A DNA stretch of 64,000 nt. It comes from Myxococcales bacterium (GTDB taxonomy: Bacteria > Myxococcota > UBA727 > VGSZ01). Position numbers and translations under genes: made by a program. Positions 1 to 7,813 of the stretch are shown piece by piece (positions within the stretch are counted from its first letter, which is position 1; every line of letters starts with the position of its first letter). The stretch lies in contig JAHFED010000005.1 in assembly GCA_023248635.1 (NCBI GenBank), forward strand, positions 110,191 through 174,190, given 5' to 3'. The notes below the pieces were generated by a model. That model had not been told where the DNA came from. It saw only the letters and a program-made list of their open reading frames with translations, and did no database searches.

Positions 1-1
1 A

Positions 2-328
2 GGCACCACCATCGTCGTCGACGGCAAAGAAGTCGGCCGCACGCCCCTCGACCTGCCGTTGACCCTCGGCGTCGGCATCCACCGCCTGCTGCTCACCCAG
101 GGCGGCTTCGAAAGCCAGACCCACGACGCCGCCGTCGCCAACGGCGAAAACACCATCTTGCGCGCCGAGCTCGTCGAAGAGCCCTACTACACGCAGTGGT
201 GGTTCTGGACGGCCACCGGTGGAGGGCTCTTGGCCGCCGCCGGCGTCGCTGTCGGCGTCACCGCCTACGGGGTGCTCGAAAACGCCAAGAGCCAGCCGCC
301 CCGCCTCGTCGTGGGCGCCAAGGAATAG
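2..328 (+). CDS. PEGA-domain protein, C-terminal end (partial)
   Basis: The reading frame is open from the window edge and closes with TAG at 326-328. The visible 108 residues begin with a PEGA-like beta segment (VDGKEVGRTPLDLPL, then a GxHRLLL strand), a fold common in surface or signalling proteins of Myxococcota. A single hydrophobic segment (WWFWTATGGGLLAAAGVAVGV) and a short polar tail follow. The tail-side helix suggests that the protein is membrane anchored near its C terminus. The start lies outside the window, so total length and any N-terminal domain are unknown. Its stop directly abuts the stop of the convergent acetyltransferase gene. Confidence 0.75.
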   Translation, partial: GTTIVVDGKEVGRTPLDLPLTLGVGIHRLLLTQGGFESQTHDAAVANGENTILRAELVEEPYYTQWWFWTATGGGLLAAAGVAVGVTAYGVLENAKSQPPRLVVGAKE

Positions 329-844
329 TCAGCGCAGCAGGCGCAGGGTCGCGTTTTTGCGGGAGACGAAGCCGAGGCGTTCATAGAGAGCACGAGCGCG
401 GAGGTTGCGCGGCGAGACCTCGAGCTCGAAGGCCACCGCCCGTCGACAAAAGGGCAAGGTGCCGCGGGCGAGTCCCTGCACCAACATGGAGCCCAGGCCC
501 CGATTCCGCTGCGCGGCGACGACATAGAGCTCGTCGATGGTGCACACCTCCCCGTGCAGCTCGTTGCTCCAAAAGGAGCAGAGCAGCGCGTAGCCGACGA
601 GCGCCTCGCCAGCGCCCGCCGCGACGACCTCACGCCCCATCTTGGCGGCGCAGACGACGGCGAGGCCTCGCACCGGCTCCCGCGCGAAGGTGCGCAAGGT
701 GCGCGCGATGACCCGCGCGCTCATGGGCTTTTGGCCCGGGTCTTCTTGGTAGAGAGCCTGGCTCATGGCGATGATGACGCTGTGATCCCTCAGGCGCGCG
801 CGACGCCAGCGGGGCCCAGTCGAAGCCGACGTCGTCGCCCTCAC
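329..844 (-). CDS. GNAT-family N-acetyltransferase
   Basis: 171 residues from a GTG start that overlaps the stop of the upstream lipoprotein gene (GTGA), suggesting translational coupling. The core shows the GNAT pattern: IDELYVVAAQRNRGLGSMLV corresponds to the acetyl-CoA-binding motif A (Q/RxxGxG/A), and the later NLRARALYERLGF block is the usual motif B helix. The acceptor substrate cannot be told from sequence. The first 25 residues are basic and poorly conserved in style, so an internal start at MSQALYQED (about residue 27) is possible. The neighbours do not hint at a pathway. Confidence 0.85.
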   Translation of the reverse strand: MRATTSASTGPRWRRARLRDHSVIIAMSQALYQEDPGQKPMSARVIARTLRTFAREPVRGLAVVCAAKMGREVVAAGAGEALVGYALLCSFWSNELHGEVCTIDELYVVAAQRNRGLGSMLVQGLARGTLPFCRRAVAFELEVSPRNLRARALYERLGFVSRKNATLRLLR

Positions 845-1266
845 TCGCTGATCTTGAGTGTGATCTCTTGGGTGCTTGAGCTGTGCTGCAAACCATCGGT
901 GGCCCGCGCGCCGATGCGAAAGGTGCCTCCTGGCACAGCAGAGCTGTCGAGCGCGAGCTCCAGCACGAATTCAAGCGTGCCGTCGGTGACGCCGAGAGCG
1001 AGGCCACTCTCGAGAAAAAGCGCGGTCAAGCCGAGAGCACCAGCTGTGGTGGGCCGATCATCGATGAAGGTCTCCAACACCCCGTCCGAGAGGTCTCCGT
1101 CGCCGTCGTGGAAGTCCACGGACAGGAGCAGCACCAGGGCCGAGTCCTCGGCCGATCCATCGAAGCGGAAGTCCGAGAGAGCAGGCGTGACGCCGTCGTC
1201 GCAGCCGATGGTCCCGATCAGCCCAAGCGAGAGCACCCACGCCCACCGAGGGGCCCGACGCGCCAT
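841..1266 (-). CDS. Putative lipoprotein, function unknown
   Basis: About 141 residues. A basic N terminus and hydrophobic stretch end in the lipobox LIGTIGC, so export and lipidation are likely. The mature part is acidic and beta-rich (repeated short strands with D/S/T), which resembles one immunoglobulin-like or cadherin-like domain, but I do not recognise a family. The ATG at 1264-1266 is preferred. A TTG two codons upstream also lies in frame. The gene lies three bases after the glycine-zipper gene and overlaps the acetyltransferase start, so the three probably form one leftward transcript. Confidence 0.65.
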   Translation of the reverse strand: MARRAPRWAWVLSLGLIGTIGCDDGVTPALSDFRFDGSAEDSALVLLLSVDFHDGDGDLSDGVLETFIDDRPTTAGALGLTALFLESGLALGVTDGTLEFVLELALDSSAVPGGTFRIGARATDGLQHSSSTQEITLKISE

Positions 1267-1268
1267 GA

Positions 1269-1865
1269 TCAATCCTCGTCGTCGTCGATGTCGTCGTCGT
1301 CGATGTCCTCATCATCGCCGATGATGCTGCGCACCTTGGAGCGGCCGTAGGTGTCGCCGCCGATGCCGCCGATGACGCCGCCGATCACGGAGCCCACCAT
1401 GGTACCAACGATGGGCATCGCGAGCGTACCGACCATCGAGCCCACCCAAGCGCCGCCGGCCGCGCCGACGAGGCCGACGCCGTTGCCGCCCATCCGCTCC
1501 GCGAATTCGCGGCCGTCGATGTCGCCCTTGGCCAGGCGCAGGCCATCGCGCGCGGTGTCGAATGCAAACAGGGCCGCCGACGCCGCCGCGATGGGGCGCT
1601 TGCCGATCTCCTTGAACACCCGCTTGGCGGTCTCGTTGGTCAGGCGCTTGGCGAGCTCCTTGGCACCGAGGTGCGCGGTCTGGCTGACGACGACCTTGCC
1701 GAAGCCTTCCTTGGCGATCGCGTTCCAGCGTTGCCGGGCCCGCTCGCCGAGTGCCTTGGGGCGCCCGTCTTCGTGCACGGTCTCCATGTCACGGTCGCGC
1801 TCGCGGCTGGCCGCGTTGCCGACCGCCACACTCGCGGACATCACCACATCGCTGATGATCGACAT
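1269..1865 (-). CDS. Glycine-zipper membrane protein with acidic tail
   Basis: 198 residues from the ATG at 1863-1865; an upstream extension in the frame is Arg-rich and looks non-coding. The N-terminal half is amphipathic and Lys/Arg-rich. The second half holds a long Gly/Ala/Val stretch with repeated GxxxG spacing (GAAGGAWVGSMVGTLAMPIVG, then GSVIGGVIGGIGG), typical of glycine-zipper segments that oligomerise in membranes. The protein ends in a run of about 14 Asp/Glu/Ile residues. Glycine zippers occur in surface and stress proteins and in some toxins; no toxin-antitoxin partner is evident here. Role unknown. Confidence 0.65.
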   Translation of the reverse strand: MSIISDVVMSASVAVGNAASRERDRDMETVHEDGRPKALGERARQRWNAIAKEGFGKVVVSQTAHLGAKELAKRLTNETAKRVFKEIGKRPIAAASAALFAFDTARDGLRLAKGDIDGREFAERMGGNGVGLVGAAGGAWVGSMVGTLAMPIVGTMVGSVIGGVIGGIGGDTYGRSKVRSIIGDDEDIDDDDIDDDED

Positions 1866-1979
1866 CGTTCGCCTTCGCCTTCCAGAGCAGCCCGTGTCCT
1901 TCGACCTGGGAACGATGCGCACGCTCGCTCCAGCGGACAAGCTACTCCAGAGCCGGCCGTCGATCCCGCTTCTGACCGG

Positions 1980-2318
1980 TTAGTTCGACATCACGATCAC
2001 CCCAGCGCACTCGTTGAAGCAGGTGATGAAGTCGCCCGGACAGGTGTCGGCGTTGGTGAGGCAGTCCCGGCACTCCTCGACGTCGGCTTCAAAGTTGTCG
2101 CTGGTGCGGGCTTCGGACATGCAGTCGTCGGTGCAGCTCACCGGATCGAATCCGTCGCGGGGGTTGCACTCGTCCCAACGGTCGCAGACGTCGGTGCACT
2201 CCGGACTGGAGTTGCCGTCGGCGCGGGCGTCGTTGTTGTCGAAGTCCAGGTCGCAGGCGACCATGAGAGCAGCGACGGGAACCACACCAAAAGCAAGGAT
2301 GCGAAGGGCGTTGAACAT
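1980..2318 (-). CDS. Small cysteine-rich lipoprotein
   Basis: 112 residues from the ATG at 2316-2318, preceded by AGGAG at good spacing. The signal peptide ends in a lipobox (AALMVAC). The mature part has about ten further cysteines in a regular pattern (CTDVCDRWDEC, SCTDDCMSEA, CRDCL, CPGDFITCFNEC), suggesting several disulfides in the cell envelope. Small Cys-rich lipoproteins of this style are frequent in Myxococcota and have no assigned function. Monocistronic by position. Confidence 0.7.
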   Translation of the reverse strand: MFNALRILAFGVVPVAALMVACDLDFDNNDARADGNSSPECTDVCDRWDECNPRDGFDPVSCTDDCMSEARTSDNFEADVEECRDCLTNADTCPGDFITCFNECAGVIVMSN

Positions 2319-2620
2319 GATCGACTCCTGGCAGCGACCCAACAGCGGGTCAGCAGACGTCGTCGCAGGCCTCATGCCACGACGAGGGCTCGCAGCAGCG
2401 CGGGCGAGGGCGCATTGCCTGGGGATTTTTCCGCCCCTGCGCGGGGGGTGGGGCGCAACGTCCCACCAGCCCGAGGCACTCCGCCGACGGAGATCGGCCC
2501 GATGACGACGACGATGCGAGGGAGCACCACGTCGTCAGCGGCGGGATCGGCCGCTTTCAGGACAGCTGCGAGTGCGGGCGCTAAGGTGGAGTCCTGATCG
2601 TCAAGGAGGGCAATTCGCCG
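2319..2620. other. Intergenic region between divergent genes
   Basis: About 300 bases separate the Cys-rich lipoprotein start from the next rightward gene. The region is GC-rich and contains the recurrent GACGTCGTC-type motif twice. It should hold the promoters of both genes, but I could not identify a convincing -35/-10 pair. No ORF with sensible codon use was found. Confidence 0.4.
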
Positions 2621-3226
2621 ATGCTTGTCGCCAACATGCGGGAGTACTTCCGAGAGAGCTTGCAGCAGTCGTTGAAGGAGTCGGGCACAAAGCTCTCCGA
2701 AACTGCGCAGGTCTACATCGTCAACTTGCTGGCCGAGTTCGCTCGCAGTGAGAACGTCTTCGCTGGCACCGATCGCGGTGAACGTCCGGTGCTCGTCGAG
2801 CTCTTGGCGCGCGCTCAGGAGAGTGACCCAGTCGAGGCCCTGCGCATCTACAAACACATGGGCGACAGCTCGCTCTATCTCACGGGCTTTTTCAAGGACT
2901 CGATGGCCGATCAAGCGGTCTCGGTCGACTACTACGTGTCGATGGGCGGCACCGCTTACGACGCCGTCGCCCGCTTGATGCGCCCCACCGCCGCGACGTC
3001 GTCGGCGTTGTTTGCCGAGCTCGCCTGCCGCTTTCCCGATCTCGTCGAGCTCTTGTGCGCGATGAGTCTGCACGGCGAACGCAGCCGCAAGCTCAACGAC
3101 GGCGCCGTACTCGGGCTGGTCGATCGCTATCGTCGCACCGGCAGCCGCGAAGTGCTGAGCGCGTTGAAGTCACAAGGAGTCGTGCTGCGCCCCGGCCTCG
3201 ATGACGACGACGACCTCATCCACTGA
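2621..3226 (+). CDS. Conserved-looking hypothetical protein
   Basis: 201 residues; ATG start with AGGAGGG about ten bases upstream. The protein is soluble, mostly helical, with no signal peptide or membrane segment. The N-terminal motif MREYFRESLQQSLKESGTKLSE and the central LYLTGFFKDSMADQAVSVDYYVSMGG block look like a coherent folded helical protein, and the C terminus ends in a short acidic run (DDDDD). I do not recognise the family or a catalytic motif. It stands alone, convergent with the STAS-like gene at the end of the box operon. Confidence 0.65.
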   Translation: MLVANMREYFRESLQQSLKESGTKLSETAQVYIVNLLAEFARSENVFAGTDRGERPVLVELLARAQESDPVEALRIYKHMGDSSLYLTGFFKDSMADQAVSVDYYVSMGGTAYDAVARLMRPTAATSSALFAELACRFPDLVELLCAMSLHGERSRKLNDGAVLGLVDRYRRTGSREVLSALKSQGVVLRPGLDDDDDLIH

Positions 3227-3229
3227 CCC

Positions 3230-3766
3230 TCATCCGCTGAGACTGGGCTGCTCATTCAGAGCCGCCTGTTGGGCGCGCAGCTCGGTGACGAAGGCCATCA
3301 AATCGCGCCGATGGGCGGTGGCGTCGCCGGCGACAACGCCCGGTTGCACGACGACCCAGCGCACGGCCTCTTCGGCAGTGGGAAAAAACACGAAGGGGAA
3401 CTTCACGCGCGCGATCAAAGCCACGCCGCGCAGCAATGCCCGCACCGCAACCCCTCGCACGCCGCTGCCCTCCACTGCGTGACAGACGAAGCGGATTTTC
3501 TTTCCCATGCGGCTGAGCTGTTCGGTGGTGACCTCACGGCTGGCTACGTCGGGCAGCAGCCCGCTCATGGTGTCGATGATCGACAAGATGCCCAAGCTGG
3601 CGTCTGGCGCATCGAGGCATTCCTGAAACCAGGGCTCTCGACGGCGCAAGAGCTCGGCGGCGGGTCGCGCTCGATAGACCATGACGAAGACGCTGCCGTG
3701 GCGCGCAAAAGACTGCCCCGCGCCGGCGTAGAAGATCTTCCTGAAGGGCGGGCGGGTCGAGGCCAC
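3230..3766 (-). CDS. STAS/SpoIIAA-like domain protein (tentative)
   Basis: About 178 residues from a GTG at 3764-3766. The frame stays open further upstream, but there it overlaps the boxB 3' end and looks non-coding. Alternating strands and helices (KIFYAG, GSVFVMVYRA, ASLGILSIIDTMSG, then KIRFVCHAVEGSGVRGVAVRALL and FPFVFFPTAEEAVRWV) match the layout of STAS/SEC14-like proteins that are common and uncharacterised in myxobacteria. A similar protein is encoded at 45511-45948. It lies 74 bases after boxB and may be its last operon member, but no catabolic role is implied. Confidence 0.5.
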   Translation of the reverse strand: MASTRPPFRKIFYAGAGQSFARHGSVFVMVYRARPAAELLRRREPWFQECLDAPDASLGILSIIDTMSGLLPDVASREVTTEQLSRMGKKIRFVCHAVEGSGVRGVAVRALLRGVALIARVKFPFVFFPTAEEAVRWVVVQPGVVAGDATAHRRDLMAFVTELRAQQAALNEQPSLSG

Positions 3767-3840
3767 AGGCTTTCTGACTAGCAGAAACAACGGGGCCCCG
3801 TGCGCCGTTCCCCATGGTGCTTCACGCCGTCGTCGTCGGA

Positions 3841-5253
3841 TCAGAGCTTCACGTAGTCGTAGGCGACGGGCTGATCGTTGATGCCCTTCAGCGGCGGGGC
3901 GATCCAGTTCGCCATCTTGCCGGGCTCGGTCACCTGCACCATCAGGGACCGCACCCATGCGCGCTCGGCTTCGGTCGGCAGCCACTGATCTTTCTTGAGA
4001 TCATATTCAGCCTGCGAAATCTGGTTTCCCTGTGGATCGAATGTCGACTCACTCCACTGACCTACCTTGCGATGAAATCGACGAGAAGGTAATGTGAATT
4101 GGAAGTCGACGCCGGCATCCTTGGTCTCCAGATTCCATTTGCTGAGCACGTTGACGCAGTCCTTCACATAGTCATCGCGCAGGATCTCGTTCATGGCGTT
4201 ACGCAGCGGCACCGCACTTTGGCTGATGGCGTCGCCGGCGAGCACGTCCATGAGGTAGCTGCCCTCTTTGGCGACGTGATCGGCATACTTGCTCTCGTCG
4301 GCGCGACCCTTGAGACCCGAGGCGAAGTAGGCGGCGGCGTTGGTCGAGACCTCGCTGCCAAAGAGATCGACTGAGCTCGAATACCAAAAGTTTACATACT
4401 TTTGAATCAGGCTCAGTGGGATACCACCCTGGGACTTGATGTCGTCGGTATTGTGCTCTTTCATCATTTCGCAAGCCCGCTTGATCACTCGACGAACGCT
4501 GGTCTGTCCAACGAACATGTGATGGGCTTCTTCAGTGAGCATGAAACGACACGTGCGCGACAAGGGATCGAAGCCGGACTCCGCCAGGCTCTTGAGTTGG
4601 TACTTGCCGTCGCGGTCCGTGAAGGTCGTGAACATGAAAAACGAGAGCCAATCAGAGATGGGCTCGTTGAAGGTCGTGAGGATGCGGGGTTTGTCGACGT
4701 TGCCGGAGCGGCGCTGCAGCAGCTCTTCGGCTTCCTCCCGGCCGTCGGAGCCGAAGTAGGAGTGAAGCAGATACACCATGGCCCAGAGGTGGCGGCCTTC
4801 TTCGACGTTAACCTGAAAGAGGTTGCGCATGTCGTACAGCGAGGGCGCGGTCTGGGCCAGCAAGCGCTGCTGCTCGACGGAAGCCGGCTCGGTGTCGCCC
4901 TGGGTCACGATCAAGCGGCGCAGCGAATTGCGGTGCTCGCCGGGGATCTCTTGCCAGGCAGGTTGGCCGACGTTGTCGCCGAAGGGGATGGTGCGCTTGG
5001 GATCGGGCTCCGCCAAAAAGATGCCCCAGCGGTAGTCCGGCATCTTGACGTGATCGAAGATGGCCCAGCCGTCGACGTCGACGCTGATGGCGGTGCGCAG
5101 GTAGGTCTGCTTCTCCTGGAAACCCTCGGGCCCCATCTCTTTCCACCAGGAGATGAAGTTGGGCTGCCACTGCTCGAGCGCGCGCTGCAGACGCTTGTCC
5201 GACGAAAGGTTGACGTTGTTGGGGATCTTGTCGTTGCTGATGGTCGCGGCCAC
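3841..5253 (-). CDS. boxB: Benzoyl-CoA 2,3-epoxidase oxygenase subunit BoxB
   Basis: 470 residues, full length for BoxB, from a GTG start with GGAGC at proper spacing. BoxB is the diiron oxygenase that converts benzoyl-CoA to the 2,3-epoxide in the aerobic hybrid (box) pathway, with electrons supplied by the reductase BoxA. Carboxylate and histidine ligands are visible in two ExxH-type motifs: EEGRH at residues 151-155 and TEEAHH at 240-245, with D201 of ISDWLSF between them. The context (VOC gene 22 bases upstream, boxC further upstream on the same strand) supports an operon. No boxA is present in the window. Confidence 0.96.
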   Translation of the reverse strand: MAATISNDKIPNNVNLSSDKRLQRALEQWQPNFISWWKEMGPEGFQEKQTYLRTAISVDVDGWAIFDHVKMPDYRWGIFLAEPDPKRTIPFGDNVGQPAWQEIPGEHRNSLRRLIVTQGDTEPASVEQQRLLAQTAPSLYDMRNLFQVNVEEGRHLWAMVYLLHSYFGSDGREEAEELLQRRSGNVDKPRILTTFNEPISDWLSFFMFTTFTDRDGKYQLKSLAESGFDPLSRTCRFMLTEEAHHMFVGQTSVRRVIKRACEMMKEHNTDDIKSQGGIPLSLIQKYVNFWYSSSVDLFGSEVSTNAAAYFASGLKGRADESKYADHVAKEGSYLMDVLAGDAISQSAVPLRNAMNEILRDDYVKDCVNVLSKWNLETKDAGVDFQFTLPSRRFHRKVGQWSESTFDPQGNQISQAEYDLKKDQWLPTEAERAWVRSLMVQVTEPGKMANWIAPPLKGINDQPVAYDYVKL

Positions 5254-5275
5254 TGGCTGCTCCGTCTGAATGATT

Positions 5276-5701
5276 TTATAGAGTGTGAATCACGGCTTCG
5301 AGGTTGTGTCCCTCGGGATCGACGACGAAGGCGCCGTAGTAGTTGGGGTGGTAAATCTCGCGCACACCCGGCTTTCCATTGTCCTTACCGCCGGCAGCGA
5401 TGGCGGCGGCGTAGAAGGCGTCGACTGCGGCCCGGGATTGGGCCAGCAGCGCGATGTGCAGGTGCGGACGGGTGGCCGTGGTGCCGGTGCTCATCCACAG
5501 CTCGGGCTTGACACGCCCAAAGCCGATGGCCCGCTGCGGAGGTCCGTGGCCCCCGTCGCCATCACTGTGTTGATGTTCAAGACGCTGGCGCGTCTCGAAG
5601 TCCATCAGCGGGGTGATGCCCAAGGGCGCGAGGGCGGCGGTGTAGAAGGCCTTCATCTTGTCGATGTCGACGACGTTGAAGCCGAGGTGGTCGATGATCA
5701 A
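5276..5701 (-). CDS. VOC (glyoxalase/dioxygenase-fold) protein with repeat-encoded insertion
   Basis: 141 residues from a TTG start with GGGAGAAG just upstream. The N-terminal IIDHLGFNVVDIDKMKAFYTAALAPLG and the C-terminal HPNYYGAFVVDPEGHNLEAV blocks are typical of single-domain VOC proteins, with metal-ligand candidates H5, H83 and a Glu near the end. Between LMDF (residue 35) and AIGFG there are about 22 polar residues where relatives usually have a short turn. The DNA of this stretch contains a palindromic repeat also found elsewhere in the window (5576-5599). Position between boxC and boxB suggests an accessory role in aromatic-CoA metabolism; the substrate is unknown. Confidence 0.88.
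   Translation of the reverse strand: MIIDHLGFNVVDIDKMKAFYTAALAPLGITPLMDFETRQRLEHQHSDGDGGHGPPQRAIGFGRVKPELWMSTGTTATRPHLHIALLAQSRAAVDAFYAAAIAAGGKDNGKPGVREIYHPNYYGAFVVDPEGHNLEAVIHTL
5576..5599. repeat. Palindromic repeat inside the VOC coding region
   Basis: An inverted repeat with 10-base arms (TTCAAGACGC on the plus strand; right arm GCGTCTCGAA, one mismatch) around the 4-base loop TGGC. Read on the coding strand, similarity to the array copy near 46233-46263 extends past both arms (GACTTC before, CAnCAA after), about 33 bases with two differences. The insertion keeps the VOC frame, encoding FETRQRLEHQ. Confidence 0.8.
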
Positions 5702-5744
5702 GGTACTTCTCCCACGGACGAGCCGGGGCTCGTCATCACTGAGC

Positions 5745-5918
5745 TCACGGTGCGGCCTGCTGTTCGTGGCTGGTGGTGCGCGCAGCGCTCCAACTCATGA
5801 CGGCGACGGCAACACCGCCGACGAGGAGGGCGAAGAGGTAGGCAAAGAGCTTGCGCATCATGGAGCGATCGGGTGGCTCGATCATGGGCGTCCTGCTTCC
5901 GTCTGCCGTTGAGGGCAT
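5745..5918 (-). CDS. Small single-pass membrane protein (possible)
   Basis: 57 residues if started at the ATG at 5916-5918; a shorter start at MMRKLF is equally possible. The useful signal is one clean transmembrane helix with a basic N-side flank (RKLFAYLFALLVGGVAVAVMSW) and a short polar C terminus. It lies between boxC and the VOC gene on the same strand. There is no recognisable family, and the ORF is short, so the call rests on the membrane helix and the otherwise unexplained gap. Confidence 0.4.
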   Translation of the reverse strand: MPSTADGSRTPMIEPPDRSMMRKLFAYLFALLVGGVAVAVMSWSAARTTSHEQQAAP

Positions 5919-5970
5919 GGGGCCTCCGCTGCTCACGCGTTGGTCGCGTCGTCGACGATGAAACCGTCCA

Positions 5971-7653
5971 TCAGGTGCGACGCATGTCGAAGCTCGGTCG
6001 ATCCGGCTTGCCGTAGAGACTGAGCGCGCCCTTTTCGCCGGTGGAATTGGGACGCGTAAAAATCCAATTTTGCCAGGCACTGAGACGACCAAAGATGCGC
6101 GTCTCCATTGTCTCGGGACCGGGCCAGCGTAGGTTCTGCTCCATGCCCGTGAGCGCGTCCGGGCTCAAGCTGGTGCGCTCCTCGACAAACAAGCGGACTT
6201 CGTCGGGGTAGTCGATGTCGTCACGGGCGAAGGTGACCAGGCCGGCTTTGTCAGCGGCGAGGCCTTCAAAAGTCTTTTGTTCCTTCATCGCCGATCGCAA
6301 TCGTTCTACAGCAGCGGCGTCGCCGTAGAAGCGGGTCTGGGTGCGCGTCAGCCCATTGCCCATGGGCAAGGGGCCGTCGGACAGGGGTGACAGGGTGATC
6401 ACCGCCGGTCGGTCGCCGTCGTCGAGCAGGTAGCTGCGATCGGCGGTGAGCAAGAGCTCGACAAAGGAACCAGCCCAGCACGATCCCGGTTCGACGAGGG
6501 CGAGCAGGGTCTTGCTGGTCATGTCGACGCGCTTGAGCACGCGCTTCATGTGCTGCAGCACCTCGTTGGCGAACCAGTCACCGGCGGCCACGGCATCAAG
6601 CAGGGCGGCTTCGGCGTCGAGCAGCATCTTGGCGTCGCCCTGGGTCTTCAGCGTCAGCAACCCCACCTCGAGAAACTGGCAGCGCAAGCGCAAGATGGCG
6701 TCGTCGAGCTCTCGATACGCGCGCAGGGCCCACAGCTCGCTGCCCTTGTCGCGCAGGTTCTTGGTCGGCTCTTTCTCGAAAGGTGCTTTGAGGGTGATCT
6801 CGGCGGTGCGGCGCTTGGGATCGACGATGACGTCGACGTAACGGTAGGCAAACGATGTTCCGTCGCGTTTGCAGTTGATCTCCTCGAGCACCACGCCTTG
6901 GCCCGCAGCCTTGGATCCCGGCCGCGTCGACGTCGTCGCCAGCCTCAGGGCCTTCTCTTTGACGGCCTCGTTGAACTTCGACTTCGGCGCCAGGTGGTCG
7001 ACGAGCTTCCACTCGACGGCGCGCTTGCCCTTCACGCCCTCGGCCATGGTCGAGAACACGTCGCAGAGGTCTTTGCGCACCTTGCGCTTGTCGGTGATGC
7101 GCGTGAGGCCGCCGGTGCCCGGCAACACGCCCAGCAAAGGCACCTCGGGGAAGCTGATGGCCGAGCTCGCGTCGTCGAGCAGCAAGATCTCGTCACAGGC
7201 CAAGGCCAGCTCGTAGCCGCCGCCCGCCGCGGTGCCATTGAGAGCAGCCAAGAAGCGCAACGACGACGACGACGACGCGTCTTCGATGCCCAGGCGGGTC
7301 TCGTTGGTGAATTTGCAGAAGTTCACCTTGAAGGCGTGGCTCGACATGCCGAGCATGAAGATGTTGGCGCCGGCGCAAAACACCTTGTCCTTCAAGCCGG
7401 TGACGACGACGGCCTTGGTCTCTGGATGCCCGAAGCGGATGCGCTCGATGGCATCCCACAATTCGACGTCGACGCCGAGGTCGTAGGAGTTCTGCTTGAG
7501 CACGTAGTCGCCCAGGCCGCCATCTTCGTCGACGTCCATGGCCAAGGTGCAGAGCTCGCCGTCGAAGGAGAGCTTCCAGTGCCTATACCGGGAGGGGTTG
7601 GTCTGGAAGGACACCTGCAAGTCGAGTCCGCCCTGGTTGCCGTGCTCCGCCAT
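5971..7653 (-). CDS. boxC: 2,3-epoxybenzoyl-CoA dihydrolase BoxC
   Basis: 560 residues from the ATG at 7651-7653, which has GGAG six bases upstream; the frame extends 17 codons further without good initiation context. BoxC is a large crotonase-superfamily enzyme that opens the ring of 2,3-epoxybenzoyl-CoA to 3,4-dehydroadipyl-CoA semialdehyde and formate. Visible signatures are GGLGDYVLKQNSYDLGVDVEL near the N terminus, the oxyanion-hole block CAGANIFMLG, the AALNGTAAGGGYELALACD stretch, and the usual second crotonase-like half. Likely first gene of the leftward operon; a GATAAT-like hexamer lies on its strand at 7743-7748. Confidence 0.95.
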   Translation of the reverse strand: MAEHGNQGGLDLQVSFQTNPSRYRHWKLSFDGELCTLAMDVDEDGGLGDYVLKQNSYDLGVDVELWDAIERIRFGHPETKAVVVTGLKDKVFCAGANIFMLGMSSHAFKVNFCKFTNETRLGIEDASSSSSLRFLAALNGTAAGGGYELALACDEILLLDDASSAISFPEVPLLGVLPGTGGLTRITDKRKVRKDLCDVFSTMAEGVKGKRAVEWKLVDHLAPKSKFNEAVKEKALRLATTSTRPGSKAAGQGVVLEEINCKRDGTSFAYRYVDVIVDPKRRTAEITLKAPFEKEPTKNLRDKGSELWALRAYRELDDAILRLRCQFLEVGLLTLKTQGDAKMLLDAEAALLDAVAAGDWFANEVLQHMKRVLKRVDMTSKTLLALVEPGSCWAGSFVELLLTADRSYLLDDGDRPAVITLSPLSDGPLPMGNGLTRTQTRFYGDAAAVERLRSAMKEQKTFEGLAADKAGLVTFARDDIDYPDEVRLFVEERTSLSPDALTGMEQNLRWPGPETMETRIFGRLSAWQNWIFTRPNSTGEKGALSLYGKPDRPSFDMRRT

Positions 7654-7813
7654 GTCGTGCTCCGAGAGGGGGGCCAATGGTTTGAGCCGTTGCCTGGCCC
7701 ACACGAGTGCAGCCTAGTGCAGCCCCGCCGCCCAACAACTGCATTATCCTGCAAGTTGTCGACGGGAGGGAAGGATAGGCTCCCGCCATGATCCCGGGCC
7801 CGAAGCGCACTTC

